A DNA stretch of 64,000 nt from the NCBI RefSeq assembly GCF_032362555.1, contig NC_083518.1:8320501-8384500 (forward strand). The letters are read 5' to 3'. Both the position numbers and the translations under genes were made by a program. The stretch is from Amyelois transitella (lineage: Eukaryota; Arthropoda; Insecta; Lepidoptera; Pyralidae). Positions 24,001 to 33,344 of the stretch are shown one piece after another; position 1 is the first letter of the stretch; every line of letters begins with the position of its first letter. The notes under the pieces are model-generated. The model was not told the origin of the DNA, did no database searches, and saw only the letters and a program-made list of their open reading frames with translations.

Positions 24001-26048
24001 TTGAAATTGTTTTTTATGCAATGGTCCAAGATTGATATTATCATTACCTGATATATTTGCAAACGTAGTTTTTTGCTTTGCTCTTATTTTATTCTAAACC
24101 ATATTTTGGAAATTTTCAGGGCAACCTGGAGTTTTCCCAGGGTTACGGTACAACGGAGACGACATCCTTGGCTTCAGTGTGGTTCAAGGGCACCAAGATC
24201 GAGGATTATGACTGCAGTGGAGTCCCAATGGCCAGCATAAAGCTGAAATTTATAGACCCACTCAATGGGAATACTATTCCTATTGGCCAGGTAAAGAATT
24301 ATGTTTGCGAATAAAATTAACTAATATAAAATAAAGATGTTAAGAATTAACATACATACATACATACATACATAAAATCACGTCTATATCCCTTGCGGGG
24401 TAGACAGAGTCAACAGTCTTGAAAAGACTGATAGGCCACGTTCAGCTGTTTGGCTTTATGATAGAATTGAGATTCAAATAGTGACAGGTTGTTAGCCTAT
24501 CGCCTAAAAGGAGAATCTCAAGTTTATAAGCCTTTCCCTTAGTCGCCTTTTACGACATCCATGGGAACGAGATGGAGTGGTCCTATTACTACCTACTTTT
24601 TTTTATTGGTGCCGGGAACCACACGGCACTAAGGAAAGAAGGCGTTAAGAATTAACTAATAAGTTAAATAGTTGAAATAACCTTAACATTTAATTGTGGA
24701 TTGGACTTTGTCTGTGTACCTATTACAAACATAACCGTGCAATGTCACGTTGTCAAAAAGGTCGCATATTTTTAATACTTAGCCCTTGATCACGTACCTG
24801 TTATATTTTTTACCTGTTGACTTAACTTTTTGACTACTACTGAATTATCTTCCTTCACAATGCTCGTTTCCGGCAAAGGCTGTGTTGGCAACGTTTAAGT
24901 GCCAAAATGCTTCTGTCATGATTTCTTTGGTTGCTCACTAATGCGTTTTCGATGAGAGAAAATCTGTGTAACCGTAATCAAATATTGGTTAGGACTTAGG
25001 TTCCCCAGCAATTGTTGTGGAGGTCAGACGGGAGTCGGTTTTATTTTAATTTTTCTTAGTTATGCCAATCATACTTCTTCATGAGTTTATTTTTGTCATT
25101 GTTGAGTTAAGACAGTTCCAGTCATAGAATTGTACTTTTTAATGATCAAACAGCTGAGGCTGCTGGATAACACCAAAGTCATTAAGTCCGATATTGTAAC
25201 ACTCTGCAACACTAGTCGCTATCTTTTGTAACTTTTTAAGACTTATTTATTTTAGACTGGAGAAATTTGCGTCGGTGGTCCAGTGATAATGAAGGGGTAT
25301 CATAAAAACCTAGAATCAACTAAGGACTGCATGACAGAAGACGGTTTCTTCAAGACTGGTGACTTAGGACATTATTGTGATAAACCCGGCCATGGATTGA
25401 AGATTACTGACAGAATTAAGGAACTTATAAAGGTACAGTTATTTCAATTAACCCAACGAACATTATAAATAACGTTTGGCGATTCTAGGGATAATAAAAT
25501 CGTTTTTAGAGATAGACCCTTGTACTTTGAACTTATCCATAGGAACATTATGATTGTTTTTTCGTAGTAGATTTAATTTCTATTTTTAATCATTGTTGTT
25601 AGTGTGTTGGATCTCATTCTACTTGAATCGAATAAATCGTAACTAAAATAATCATAAGAAGAAAATATAGAATACAAAATGGTATGTCATGCCTTCTGTA
25701 ATTCCTCCTAACTTTCTCTAACTTTATTGTTTATTATAAATATCTACTTAATTATAGGTTAAAGGCCTGCAAGTGGCCCCAGCAGAACTAGAAAGTATTC
25801 TTCGTTCACACCCGAAGGTTGCAGAAGCAGCCGTCATAGGAGTTCCTCACGAGTTCTACGGAGAAATACCGAAAGCTTTCGTCATTTTGAAGAAAGATGT
25901 CAAGATACCAGCTGGAGAATTGCAAGATTTTGTTGCAAGTAAAGTAGCATCGTTCAAGAGGATAGAAGAAGTAGTGTTTGTTAATGATATACCTAAAACA
26001 GCGTCGGGGAAGATATTGAGGAGGGATTTGAAGAAAATGTACGCTTAA
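18008..26048 (+). CDS. ACS2: acyl-CoA synthetase (4CL/luciferase-like)
   Basis: Exons 18008-18202, 19731-19938, 21897-22259, 22560-22745, 23151-23272, 24120-24290, 25256-25432, 25758-26048. They join in frame to 1713 nt, 570 residues plus TAA. ATG 18008 follows GAGCAAA, a good insect start context. Motifs: P-loop [10 protein letters not shown] near residue 220, GAAPL in exon 23151-23272, QGYGTTETT near 364, GFFKTGDLG near 444, [12 protein letters not shown] at the exon 7/8 join, and A10 [11 protein letters not shown] near 555 with the catalytic Lys. The first 32 residues are rich in Lys/Arg and lack acidic residues until position 13, which suggests a mitochondrial presequence (inference). The C-terminus KKMYA is not a PTS1. 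Family chemistry is acid + ATP + CoA to acyl-CoA; the substrate is unknown. It is the most diverged of the four (THH/THR after the P-loop replaced by TYK). Confidence 0.92.
18490..18748 (+). repeat. SINE copy in ACS2 intron 1
   Basis: TGCCGAGTGATTTCCGGCAC to AGACGTGATTATATGTATGT; all internal blocks in order. Confidence 0.75.
19150..19300 (+). repeat. tRNA-derived SINE (family B) fragment
   Basis: CCTGCAAAAGTTGCAGAGTT...GCGAGCCCAGGGCTCCTC...GACGCAACCGGACTAAC match family B blocks. Confidence 0.45.
19555..19622 (-). repeat. tRNA-derived SINE (family A) tail, minus strand
   Basis: AAATAAATAAATATATACGG followed by AATTACACAGAT, the reverse complement of the family A tail. Confidence 0.45.
19638..19722 (+). 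repeat. SINE 3' end abutting ACS2 exon 2
   Basis: GCTGAACGGGGCCATTCAGT to GACGTGACC plus ATGTATGTATG. The splice acceptor CATTTTCAG follows at once (exon at 19731), so the polypyrimidine tract lies between the tail and the exon. Confidence 0.75.
19979..20238 (+). repeat. SINE copy in ACS2 intron 2
   Basis: GCCGTGCGGTTCCCGGCACC to AGACGTGATTATATGTATGT; one of the least decayed copies. Confidence 0.8.
20280..20590. other. Unexplained GC-richer patch in ACS2 intron 2
   Basis: Contains GCGTGGCACGCGCGATGCCG and a CTCF-core match at 20480-20494. It matches no repeat seen elsewhere in the window. The rest of the intron, to 21896, is AT-rich with no recognisable feature. Confidence 0.4.
20480..20494 (-). 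promoter_or_regulatory. CTCF-core-like site
   Basis: AGCGCCATCTAGTGG fits the reverse complement of the CTCF consensus (CCRSYAGRKGGCRSY) at all 15 positions. Binding in this species is inference; the same word can also occur inside repeats. Confidence 0.4.
22769..23057 (+). mobile_element. RTE-type LINE 3' end in ACS2 intron 4
   Basis: 5'-truncated LINE. It encodes the end of a non-LTR polymerase ORF ([16 protein letters not shown], then [18 protein letters not shown] and [20 protein letters not shown]), then GGGAAAGAGGCGTGATTTTA and (TATG)n. The frame near the end is shifted. Confidence 0.75.
24351..24633 (-). repeat. SINE copy, full length, minus strand
   Basis: (ACAT)n, then AATCACGTCTATATCCCTTG, through to GGTGCCGGGAACCACACGGC. 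Confidence 0.8.
24985..25037 (+). repeat. tRNA-derived SINE (family B) fragment
   Basis: GGTTCCCCAGCAATTGTTGT and GGAGGTCAGACGGGAGTCGG match the family B core. Confidence 0.4.
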
Positions 26049-26132
26049 TATAAGACTATGAATCTTTAAGTATTATCAAAGGTGCAGTTGCGGTGTTCTG
26101 CAATAAGAAATTAGAATAATTATTATTATTTT

Positions 26133-26312
26133 GCATACATATAATTACGTCTTCCTTGCGGGGTAGACAGAGCCAACAGTCTTGAAAAGACTGATATGCG
26201 ACGTTCAGCTGTTAGGTTTTAAGATAAAATTGAGATATAAATAGTGACACGTTGCTAGCTAAAGAGATGGAGTAATCTTTGTTTCTATTCTATGTGGACT
26301 CATACGGCACAC
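26133..26312 (-). repeat. SINE copy, decayed, minus strand
   Basis: ACATATAATTACGTCTTCCT, then TTGCGGGGTAGACAGAGCC; the 5' half is deleted, ending CTCATACGGCAC. Confidence 0.65.
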
Positions 26313-26614
26313 TTTAAGAAGTGTGCCTGAAGTGTGTATGTACTCTTACTTGACCTAAGACGATAATTACCTATAGTTTATAAAACCTTGCATTTCTATG
26401 AGGGTAAAAACTATTTTTAAGAAAGCATAATTATGTGAATACACAAACATCCGCATTTTATAAGTTAAGATTATTTTTTTTTTTTGTATAAATGGAGAAG
26501 ATATTGTTTTATATTTGTTTCTAATTAAAGTGTTTGCTGTTACAAAATATAAAGTTGTTTGACTTGGACCGTCTCAAAAGCGTATTTGATAGACCTAAAT
26601 ACCACCACTAGACA

Positions 26615-26815
26615 TACATACATACATACATAAAATCACGCCTCTTTCCCGGAGGGGTAGGCAGAGACTACCTCTTTCCACTTGCCACGATCTCTGCATA
26701 CTTCTTTCGCTTCGTCCACATTCATAACTCTCTTCATACAAGCTCGGCGGTTTCGGGTACTTTTGACCTGACCCTTTACCAGGACGTCCTTAATTTGATC
26801 AAGATACGTTCGTAC
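26615..26815 (-). mobile_element. RTE-type LINE 3' end, minus strand
   Basis: (ACAT)n, then AATCACGCCTCTTTCCCGGA. The minus strand reads [14 protein letters not shown] and [18 protein letters not shown], ending [11 protein letters not shown]. 5'-truncated. Confidence 0.75.
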
Positions 26816-26927
26816 CACCACTAGACCTATTAATAAATCTACATTCAATAGATGTTTCGTTTGTGCATAAACTTCTTAGTAACGTAATGGCTAAAAGTAC
26901 TTTTGTAGTACCTATTACGGTTATAAC

Positions 26928-27065
26928 ATACATATATACAATACATACATTCAATATGTTTTATCCCTCATGGAGTAGACAGAGTCAATAGTCTCGAAAT
27001 GACACGCAGGCCACTTGCTGTATGGCTCAGTGATAGAATTGAGATTTATATATCACCTAAGATAC
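26928..27065 (-). repeat. SINE copy, decayed, minus strand
   Basis: CCTCATGGAGTAGACAGAGT, TAGTCTCGAAATGAC, AATTGAGATTTATA; 5' part lost. Confidence 0.55.
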
Positions 27066-27427
27066 AGTTTTTAGAAATAACTTTTGATTATTAGCCTCAC
27101 CCTCGATTGAGTTCCTATGAGCTAGTTTTGTACCTAAATACAATTTGTACGGAAAAAAGAAATATAGTAGATCACTCATTCCAATATGTAGCTAACTTCA
27201 CTGTTATTGACCCCTACTGCTGCGCACTTCAGGCGTAAACTATCTTACTTCATCAAGAATGCACCATTAACTAAATAACACGACCGGTCAAGTTGACTCT
27301 AACAAGTATGACGTGGCATCTATTCTCTCAACTAAGGTCTATTGGTGTGAAAGGGATAGATAATTGCAGCGAGGTGGGGAGTGATTTGAATGGGTAGTAT
27401 TAATAACGCATACGTGCATGTTGTCAC

Positions 27428-27610
27428 GTCGTTTTTGGGTACCTATTGGCAGAGGGGTTAAGGTATCCGACTTGTAAATAAGAGGTGTCCGGGTTTGAAT
27501 ACTACTATTGAAGTGAATATTTTTTTTTTAATATGAAAACATACGTTCTTTAAGTTTAATGGTTCGATTCTCTTACGGTGAGGAAAATGGTAATAGGAAA
27601 ACCCGCCGTA
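27428..27610 (+). repeat. tRNA-derived SINE (family B) with tRNA-like head
   Basis: Head GGCAGAGGGGTTAAGGTATC with a box-B-like CGGGTTTGAATAC, followed by CTCTTACGGTGAGGAAAATG shared with the copy at 1960. The tRNA-like part is degraded (not a functional tRNA). Confidence 0.55.
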
Positions 27611-28683
27611 TAATAAATTTTTAATTACACTTGTAATTTATGAACAATACGTACATACCTACTAACATATTGTACCTATACTGAGTATTTTAATAAATTA
27701 TTTATTCCTTTTTTTATACCTACTTATAAATAAATAAACAGTTTTCATTAAATTTAGCAAAGTTTAGTAAAAGGATTTTCCAAAATTTGTGATGGGGTCA
27801 TGAATGATGAAACACCAGATTTACGCGAACGAAGTCGCAAGTAAAAAACATTATAATAAAACTAATAAATTGTGATAAGATATCATGCAGTGCTAACGTG
27901 AAAGCAAATTGATGGAAAATTATTTACTATTTATCAGGTCACATTCATCGTTTTTGTTTTGTTGTCAAATGTTTATTTAATCAAATTTTTTATTTTGCCA
28001 ATTGATGTCTTAAGTTTTTTTATGAATTGTTCCATATTCTATTTAAGCTATTTAACATAAGTATATAAAAATACAGTCAAAAACTATTTTGTAAGAAAAT
28101 TTTCTTTGAAAAAAAAAATATCCAATTTAAGCTAGGTTATCTATATTTATTAATTTATCCTACTGACAGTTGTACAAATATTATTTTCTAAGCAAAGGAG
28201 GTTAATTATTATTTTATTTCAACAAGGTTTATAAAATTTCGAAAATTTGTTGGTATCCTTTTTGAATTGAATATACAGAATCTTGGAGTTATATTTAAGG
28301 TCTAAAGTTATACGTGGAGAGGCTCCTTGGAAGACTTGGAAACTACAGTTAATTTTTTTTAAATAATTATTTAGTAATGTAACCTTAATTTGAAATTAAA
28401 AAAATATCTTCGTTAAAATTTTAATCAGGCATAAGTATTAGTTATTTTTATATCTCACTGTGTGTTCCCGGTAGCACCCTGCATCTTTGTCCTTAGATAA
28501 GATAGATAAGTAATATACCAGCCTTAATGTTTCATTTTTCAATTCCCTTTATAATTCACATATAAAAGCAAAGTTCACATTACATATACGTTTATACGTG
28601 TGTAACATGCTGCATGGTCCATGCACGACCACATGGCGAGTTGTGTATACTCACGCGTTTGGCATGTGTACAAATAACAGCTC

Positions 28684-28936
28684 TTCAACTTCGTCAGATT
28701 CAATCTAATTTCGTTTCTAAAATCACTACATAAGGTTCACCGCATGAAAGTTATCAACGCATACAAACTCACGTCAACTTGCTCAAATTCATTGTAATTT
28801 AGTCACTATGGCTTTAATAGTATGGTCTACAAGATAAAACGCATGAAAGTTATCAAGGCATAAAAATAATATCAACTTGGTCAAATTTATTGTAATTTAG
28901 CTTTTATGTTAATGATGTTACGGTCTATAAGATTGT
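28684..28936 (+). repeat. Degenerate tandem repeat of about 100 bp
   Basis: Two units start with CGCATGAAAGTTATCAA at 28741 and 28840 and both end in TCTA-AAGAT. A third partial unit (CAACTTCGTCAGATTCAATC) precedes them at about 28684. Similarity is about 75-80% by eye. No relation to the dispersed repeats. Confidence 0.65.
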
Positions 28937-28941
28937 ATTGA

Positions 28942-29148
28942 ATGCAATGCACACTCAATAAAATAATACCGGTTGTTGTTTTGCTGCTGATAGTATTTGG
29001 CGTCCGTGTGTGCTTGTCCGGCAGTGTACTGGCAAATGCCAGCGACGCATCACGTTCTTTTTTTTTACTCCATTTGAATAAATTATACTCAAGGTCCATT
29101 GAAGTGAACACTTTTGATTGTAAACAAGTGTACGCGTCCGTTTAAAAG
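28942..29148 (+). other. Unassigned exon candidate: possible ACS3 leader exon or small ORF
   Basis: A non-repeat, GC-richer island right after the tandem repeat. TATAAGA at 28926 is followed about 30 bases later by CTCAATA. An ATG at 28942 opens a 67-codon frame with a hydrophobic start (KIIPVVVLLLIVFGVRVC) ending at TAA 29143-29145. A consensus donor AAG|GTATGT follows at 29149. It could be the non-coding first exon of ACS3, which has an orphan acceptor at 33334, or a small secreted peptide gene. Evidence is thin. Confidence 0.25.
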
Positions 29149-29408
29149 GTATGTTTACGTTCGATTTTTGAATTTTATTTTGTTTTGCTTTATTTTAATT
29201 TTATATCTAATTTGTTTGCATGAAATGTTGTATGGTTTAGTTAATACGCAGTCTATTGTTATGTTTATCGTTGTTTTGGTATGTTTGTCTAGAGTCTAGA
29301 ATAAATATAGGTATTTTACAGTCATATCATAATTAAACCAACTGCAAAAAGGAAAAGGTTTAAAATTGTTTATACCATTTTACTGGTAGTTCTATCCATA
29401 TTTTTATT

Positions 29409-29650
29409 TGCCGTGTGGTTTCCGGTACTTAAGAAGAGAACCACTCGTAAATCTTTCCCATGGATGTCGTAAAAGACAAGTAAAGGATTGGCTTATAAAC
29501 TTGGGATTCCTATTGTAGGTAGTGGGCTAGCAACCAATTTGAATCTCAATGCCATCATAAAGCCATATAGCTGAACGTGGCCTTTTAGTCTTATCAAGAC
29601 TGTTGGCGCTGTCTACCCCGCAAGGGATATAGCCGTGACTATATGTATGT
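29409..29650 (+). repeat. SINE copy
   Basis: GCCGTGTGGTTTCCGGTACT to ATATAGCCGTGACTATATGT; lacks part of the poly-A-like segment near its 5' end. Confidence 0.75.
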
Positions 29651-29793
29651 TTGTTCTATGCATATCGTTTTTATTGATCATTGCTTATTATCTTTTCTTT
29701 GTTTGTTTTGTTCTTTTTATCACATCTGCGCATGACATGATAAACTTGATTTGTTTGTCGCCAATACTAACTTCAAAAAATATTTGTATTTAT

Positions 29794-30072
29794 GACTAGC
29801 TGTGCCCGCGACTTCGTCCGCGTGGAATAGTTATTTTGGCATCGTTGAAGCCCTCAAGTATGGATAAATTTTCCCCGTTTTTTTCACATTTTCCATGATT
29901 TCTTTGCTCTTTATAGTTGCAGCGTGATGTTATATAGCCTCAAGCCTTCCTCGATAAATGGTCTATTCTAGTCTATAAAATATAAAATTTTTGAATTTGA
30001 ATCAGTAGTTCCTGAGATTAGCGTGTTCAAACAAACAAACAAACTCTTCAGCTTTATAGTATTAGTATAGAT
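29794..30072 (-). mobile_element. Helitron-like (Lep1-type) element, minus strand
   Basis: CTAGCTGTGCCCGCGACTTC to TTTATAGTATTAGTATAGA; the most complete copy here, with ATAAATGGTCTATTC and the CAAACAAACAAACTC block. Confidence 0.6.
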
Positions 30073-30395
30073 ATTTTCACATTTTTGTTTGTAAAAAATT
30101 AAATCAAAACCTCCTGAACCAATTCTGGTAAAATTTCATACAATGGTGGGCTAGTAGTAAAAGTAACCTGAAACTCCCAAGAGAGCGAAGTATCGGGCAA
30201 AAGTCTAGTGATAAATAACATATCTGTTTAGTTACTGACCTAAGCTATGCAGTCTAAACTACGTAAGTACCTATGTATGTATAAGTAGGTACAAATGAGC
30301 CGGTTAAGTTTCAAAACTTGTGTCATGTTAATGATAAAGGCAAAATAAAAAAAAAAAAACAAATAACTTAGAGATAGCCTTATATTTATATAGGT

Positions 30396-30550
30396 ACTTG
30401 AGAATCTTCTTTTAGGCGATGGGCTAACAAACTGTCATTATTTGAATCTCAATTCCAATATTATGCCAGCTAAATGTGACCTTTCAGTCTTTGCGAGACT
30501 GTTATCTCTGTCCACCCCGTATAGAATAAAGACGTGATTTTATGTATGTA
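30396..30550 (+). repeat. SINE copy, 5' truncated
   Basis: CTTTTAGGCGATGGGCTAAC to GACGTGATTTTATGTATGTA. Confidence 0.65.
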
Positions 30551-30597
30551 TACTTATTTTGGCAAAGTCACTGGTCTTTCAACTGTATAATTAAATA

Positions 30598-30807
30598 TCC
30601 TACTAATATTATAAATGCGAAAGTTTGTGAAGTATGTCAGTATGGATGTTTGTTACTCATTAACGCAAAAACTACTGAACCGATTACAATGAAATTTAGT
30701 ATGTAGGTAGCTGAAGACCCGGAATAACATATAGGCCTTTTTTGTCCCGAAGTTCCCGCGGGAATGATTCCACGCGGACGAAGTCGCGTGCGGCCTCTTT
30801 GTTTTTA
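30598..30807 (+). mobile_element. Helitron-like element, second subtype
   Basis: TCCTACTAATATTATAAATG, ATGTTTGTTACTC, CGCAAAAACTACTGAACC, and CGGACGAAGTCGCG at the end. A related copy is at 55633-55811. Confidence 0.5.
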
Positions 30808-30965
30808 TGAAAGTACTTATATTTGTCACTTTTGATTCATACACAAATGCAGTCGAGTCATTGGAAACTCATTTGAAATTCCCCTTTTGTCATAACGTTA
30901 ATTCATTACAGGTCACTTTTGCCCTGTAACTTGGTAGCCGTTTTTCATAGGGTAAAACAAATTAA

Positions 30966-31223
30966 GTTCCGTGTGGTTCCTGGCACCAATTAAAAAAGTA
31001 TCGGACCACTCTATCTCGTTCCCGTGGATGTCGTAAAAGACGACTAAAGGATAGGGTTATAAACTTGGTATTTTTCTTGTAGGCGATGGGCTAGCAACCT
31101 GTCATTATTTGAATCTCAATTCTATCATTAAGCCAAACAGCTGAACGTGGCCTATCAGTCTTTTCAGGACCGTTAGGTCTGTCTATCCCGCAAGAGATAT
31201 AGACGTGATTACATGTATGTACC
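30966..31223 (+). repeat. SINE copy, full length
   Basis: TTCCGTGTGGTTCCTGGCAC to AGACGTGATTACATGTATGT. Confidence 0.8.
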
Positions 31224-31258
31224 TATGTAAAACAAATTAAAGATTAGTGACACATATT

Positions 31259-31358
31259 ATTATGTATTTTCATTTACGGGGAAGATTGAGCCAAGTCTCG
31301 AAAATACTGAAATACCACGTTTAGCTGAATGGCTTAATTATTAAATGGAGATTCACAA
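31259..31358 (-). repeat. SINE fragment, decayed
   Basis: ATTTACGGGGAAGATTGAGC, CTCGAAAATACTGAA, CCACGTTTAGCTGAATGGC. Confidence 0.5.
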
Positions 31359-31540
31359 GTGTGATTATGACATTAGGTACTAGTATGTGGTGATAGTGAT
31401 CTATACTATTGTATGGTATAGTGATATACCTACTTAAAAATAATGTAATCCTGTTCATGAAATTGACTATCTTGAACTAAACTTTAGCTCAAGTAAATTA
31501 AATGAATAAAATTTATAATCAATTCAATGAGTAAGTTTTC

Positions 31541-31594
31541 ACCTCTCATATTAATAAAAACAATACTTACATTGTTTTTATTAATATGAGAGGT
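31541..31594. repeat. Perfect inverted repeat, 24-bp arms, 6-bp loop
   Basis: Arms 31541-31564 and 31571-31594 are exact reverse complements around ACTTAC. Weaker pairing continues outside (GTAAG / CTTAC). The arms contain ATTAATAAAAAC and are not part of the common SINE. Confidence 0.85.
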
Positions 31595-31867
31595 AACTGC
31601 TTACTTGTTAATTTGTGACGGCTATGACATAATCTGTAGGTCAGGTTTACAAGGTCGATAAACAATATCAACAGGTTTGTGTTTTGATTCAATTCTACGG
31701 GGTTTAAAAGCATTTTAGTTAAAAAGGATTCGAGAAAATTTTCTTTATTGTATTGGGTAGATACCTTCTTTAATAAAAAGTTTAAAATTATGAGCAAGCG
31801 AAATACTTTCTTTTGCGCTTTAGTCAATTATTAATTCTGTTCACGAAACTGATCTAGACTCAATTTT

Positions 31868-31950
31868 ATAATTAAGCTGAACTTGTTTCATTCTTTTTAA
31901 GACTGTTGGCTCTGACTACCTTTTATGGGATAAAGGTGAGATTATTATGT
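31868..31950 (+). repeat. SINE fragment, decayed
   Basis: AAGCTGAACTTG, TTTTTAAGACTGTTGGCTCT and GGGATAAAGGTGAGATTA resemble the SINE 3' end. Confidence 0.45.
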
Positions 31951-32525
31951 TAGTAAATTGATCAACTTTCCAAAGAAATTCAAATCAATTTATTTATTTG
32001 TACGTTGTGATCTGTCGCATCCACAAAACTCTGAATATCATTTAACTTTTATAAATTTATCAGTCATTTGTCTACGTTCTCTCTGAAGAATTTTCAAGAA
32101 ATTGTATGCTAGATATATACTTGAAATTGTATTTATTTGACGTCAACCAAGTTGTTAAACCATACGACAATTATTAAGCGATATAATAGTATCCTATAAT
32201 AATAAATAAAAATTTTGAATTTTGAATTTTGAATTTGAATTTTATGCTAGATATATTCTTGAAATCCAAAAGCGACGAAGCAACATGCATAAGCTAGTTA
32301 TACTTATTTTTAGCCATGCTCAGTGCATCTGTATTTAAATCGTGCAGTTTGTAATCATACGGAGATGTTTTTTGCATACTTATCACAATAGTTATCTTAA
32401 AGGAAGTTGTTATTCTTTTGTCTTGAATAATGTCTTTATTTTTACACTAATAGTGTTTTGAAACATTTAACGCTTGCTGTTAAGAGTAAATGACATTTAT
32501 TAACGCCTATAAAACGCTTAGGTTC

Positions 32526-32905
32526 GTATAAAATCACGTCTAATTCCCGGTGGGTTAGGAATACTACAGTTTTCTAGTTGCTATGGTCTTTACATACTTC
32601 TTTTGTTTTTGTTTCCTTTGACGGCCTCTGTGGCGTAGCGGTAGTACGTTTGTCTGTGACACTGGAGGTCCCGGGTTCGAATTCCGGCCAGGGCATGATG
32701 AGAAAAATAACTTTTTCTGATTGTCCTGGATTGGATTGGATTAGAATGGATTGGAAGTTTTGTGTGATTTGAAATGTAATTTGTACCGTATATATTTATT
32801 TATTTATTATTATTTTGCTTCATCCACATTTGTCAGTGTCTTTTGCACCGGAACCCTTTCCTTCAGAGAGGGCCTAACGTCGTCAAGTGTTCTTGATTAT
32901 ATTGG
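32526..32905 (-). mobile_element. Decayed RTE-type LINE 3' end split by a SINE
   Basis: Left part 32526-32612 (AATCACGTCTAATTCCCGGT, ACATACTTCTTTTG) and right part from about 32813 (TTTGCTTCATCCACATTTGT) are adjacent in intact copies such as 36500-36740. The tRNA-derived SINE sits between them. Confidence 0.55.
32614..32815 (+). repeat. tRNA-derived SINE (family A)
   Basis: tRNA-like head with box A (TGGCGTAGCGGTAGTACG) and box B (GGTTCGAATTC, 32674-32684), then GGCATGATGAGAAAAATAAC, and a tail CGTATATATTTATTTATTTA. Possible target duplication of CTTTTG/ATTTTG type. Internally deleted against other tails in the window. Confidence 0.7.
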
Positions 32906-33005
32906 CGAAAATTTTTGTGAAAATCTTAGTGATAGAAGAAAATTACAATAAAACATTTAATTTCTCAAGAGGACGATATCAATTAACTATTAGAACGAAA
33001 TTTCA

Positions 33006-33165
33006 TACATCCTTACGGGCTAGATGGAGTCAACAATCTTGAAAAGACTAAAAGGCCTTCAGTTGTATGGCTTTATGATGGAATTGAGATCAAAACAGTG
33101 ACGGGTTACTAGTCCATCGCCTTAGAGGCGAATCCCAAATTCGTTAGCCTTACCTTGGAGTGAAT
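33006..33165 (-). repeat. SINE copy, minus strand, partial
   Basis: CTTACGGGCTAGATGGAGTC to CGAATCCCAAATTCGTTAGC; 5' end lost. Confidence 0.65.
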
Positions 33166-33344
33166 TTTGCAATATGCATTGGAAGAGAAGCAGTTGGTAC
33201 ACACTATGTTTTGTTCTGTGTTTCTATACTAGCATAGAATGAAATTAGGTACATACAAAATTATTCAAATGTTATTATCATTATACCAACCATATATAAC
33301 CATATATATCTTATAATAACCATTTATTTTGCAGATACGAAATC

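Larger units (their letters stand above)
26049..28683. other. Repeat-rich intergenic region between ACS2 and the tandem repeat
   Basis: Holds the repeats listed separately (26133-27065, 27428-27610). The remainder, mainly 27620-28680, is AT-rich with no coding pattern that I can support. Confidence 0.6.
29149..33344. other. Repeat-filled region upstream of ACS3
   Basis: Apart from the repeats listed separately and the 31541-31594 inverted repeat, I see no coding exon. ORFs here lie in repeats or AT-rich DNA. If 28942-29148 is the ACS3 leader, this is its first intron. Confidence 0.5.

Noticed and set aside
27433-27490. tRNA gene
   Set aside because: tRNA-like head of family B SINE with decayed stems.
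28684-28936. CRISPR-like array
   Set aside because: Eukaryotic genome; units are contiguous and degenerate, without spacers.
30653-30844. Minus-strand ORF of 63 codons
   Set aside because: Lies in a Helitron-like repeat.
32623-32695. tRNA gene
   Set aside because: Box A and B are present but followed by a SINE body and a TTTATTTA tail; it does not fold as a full tRNA.
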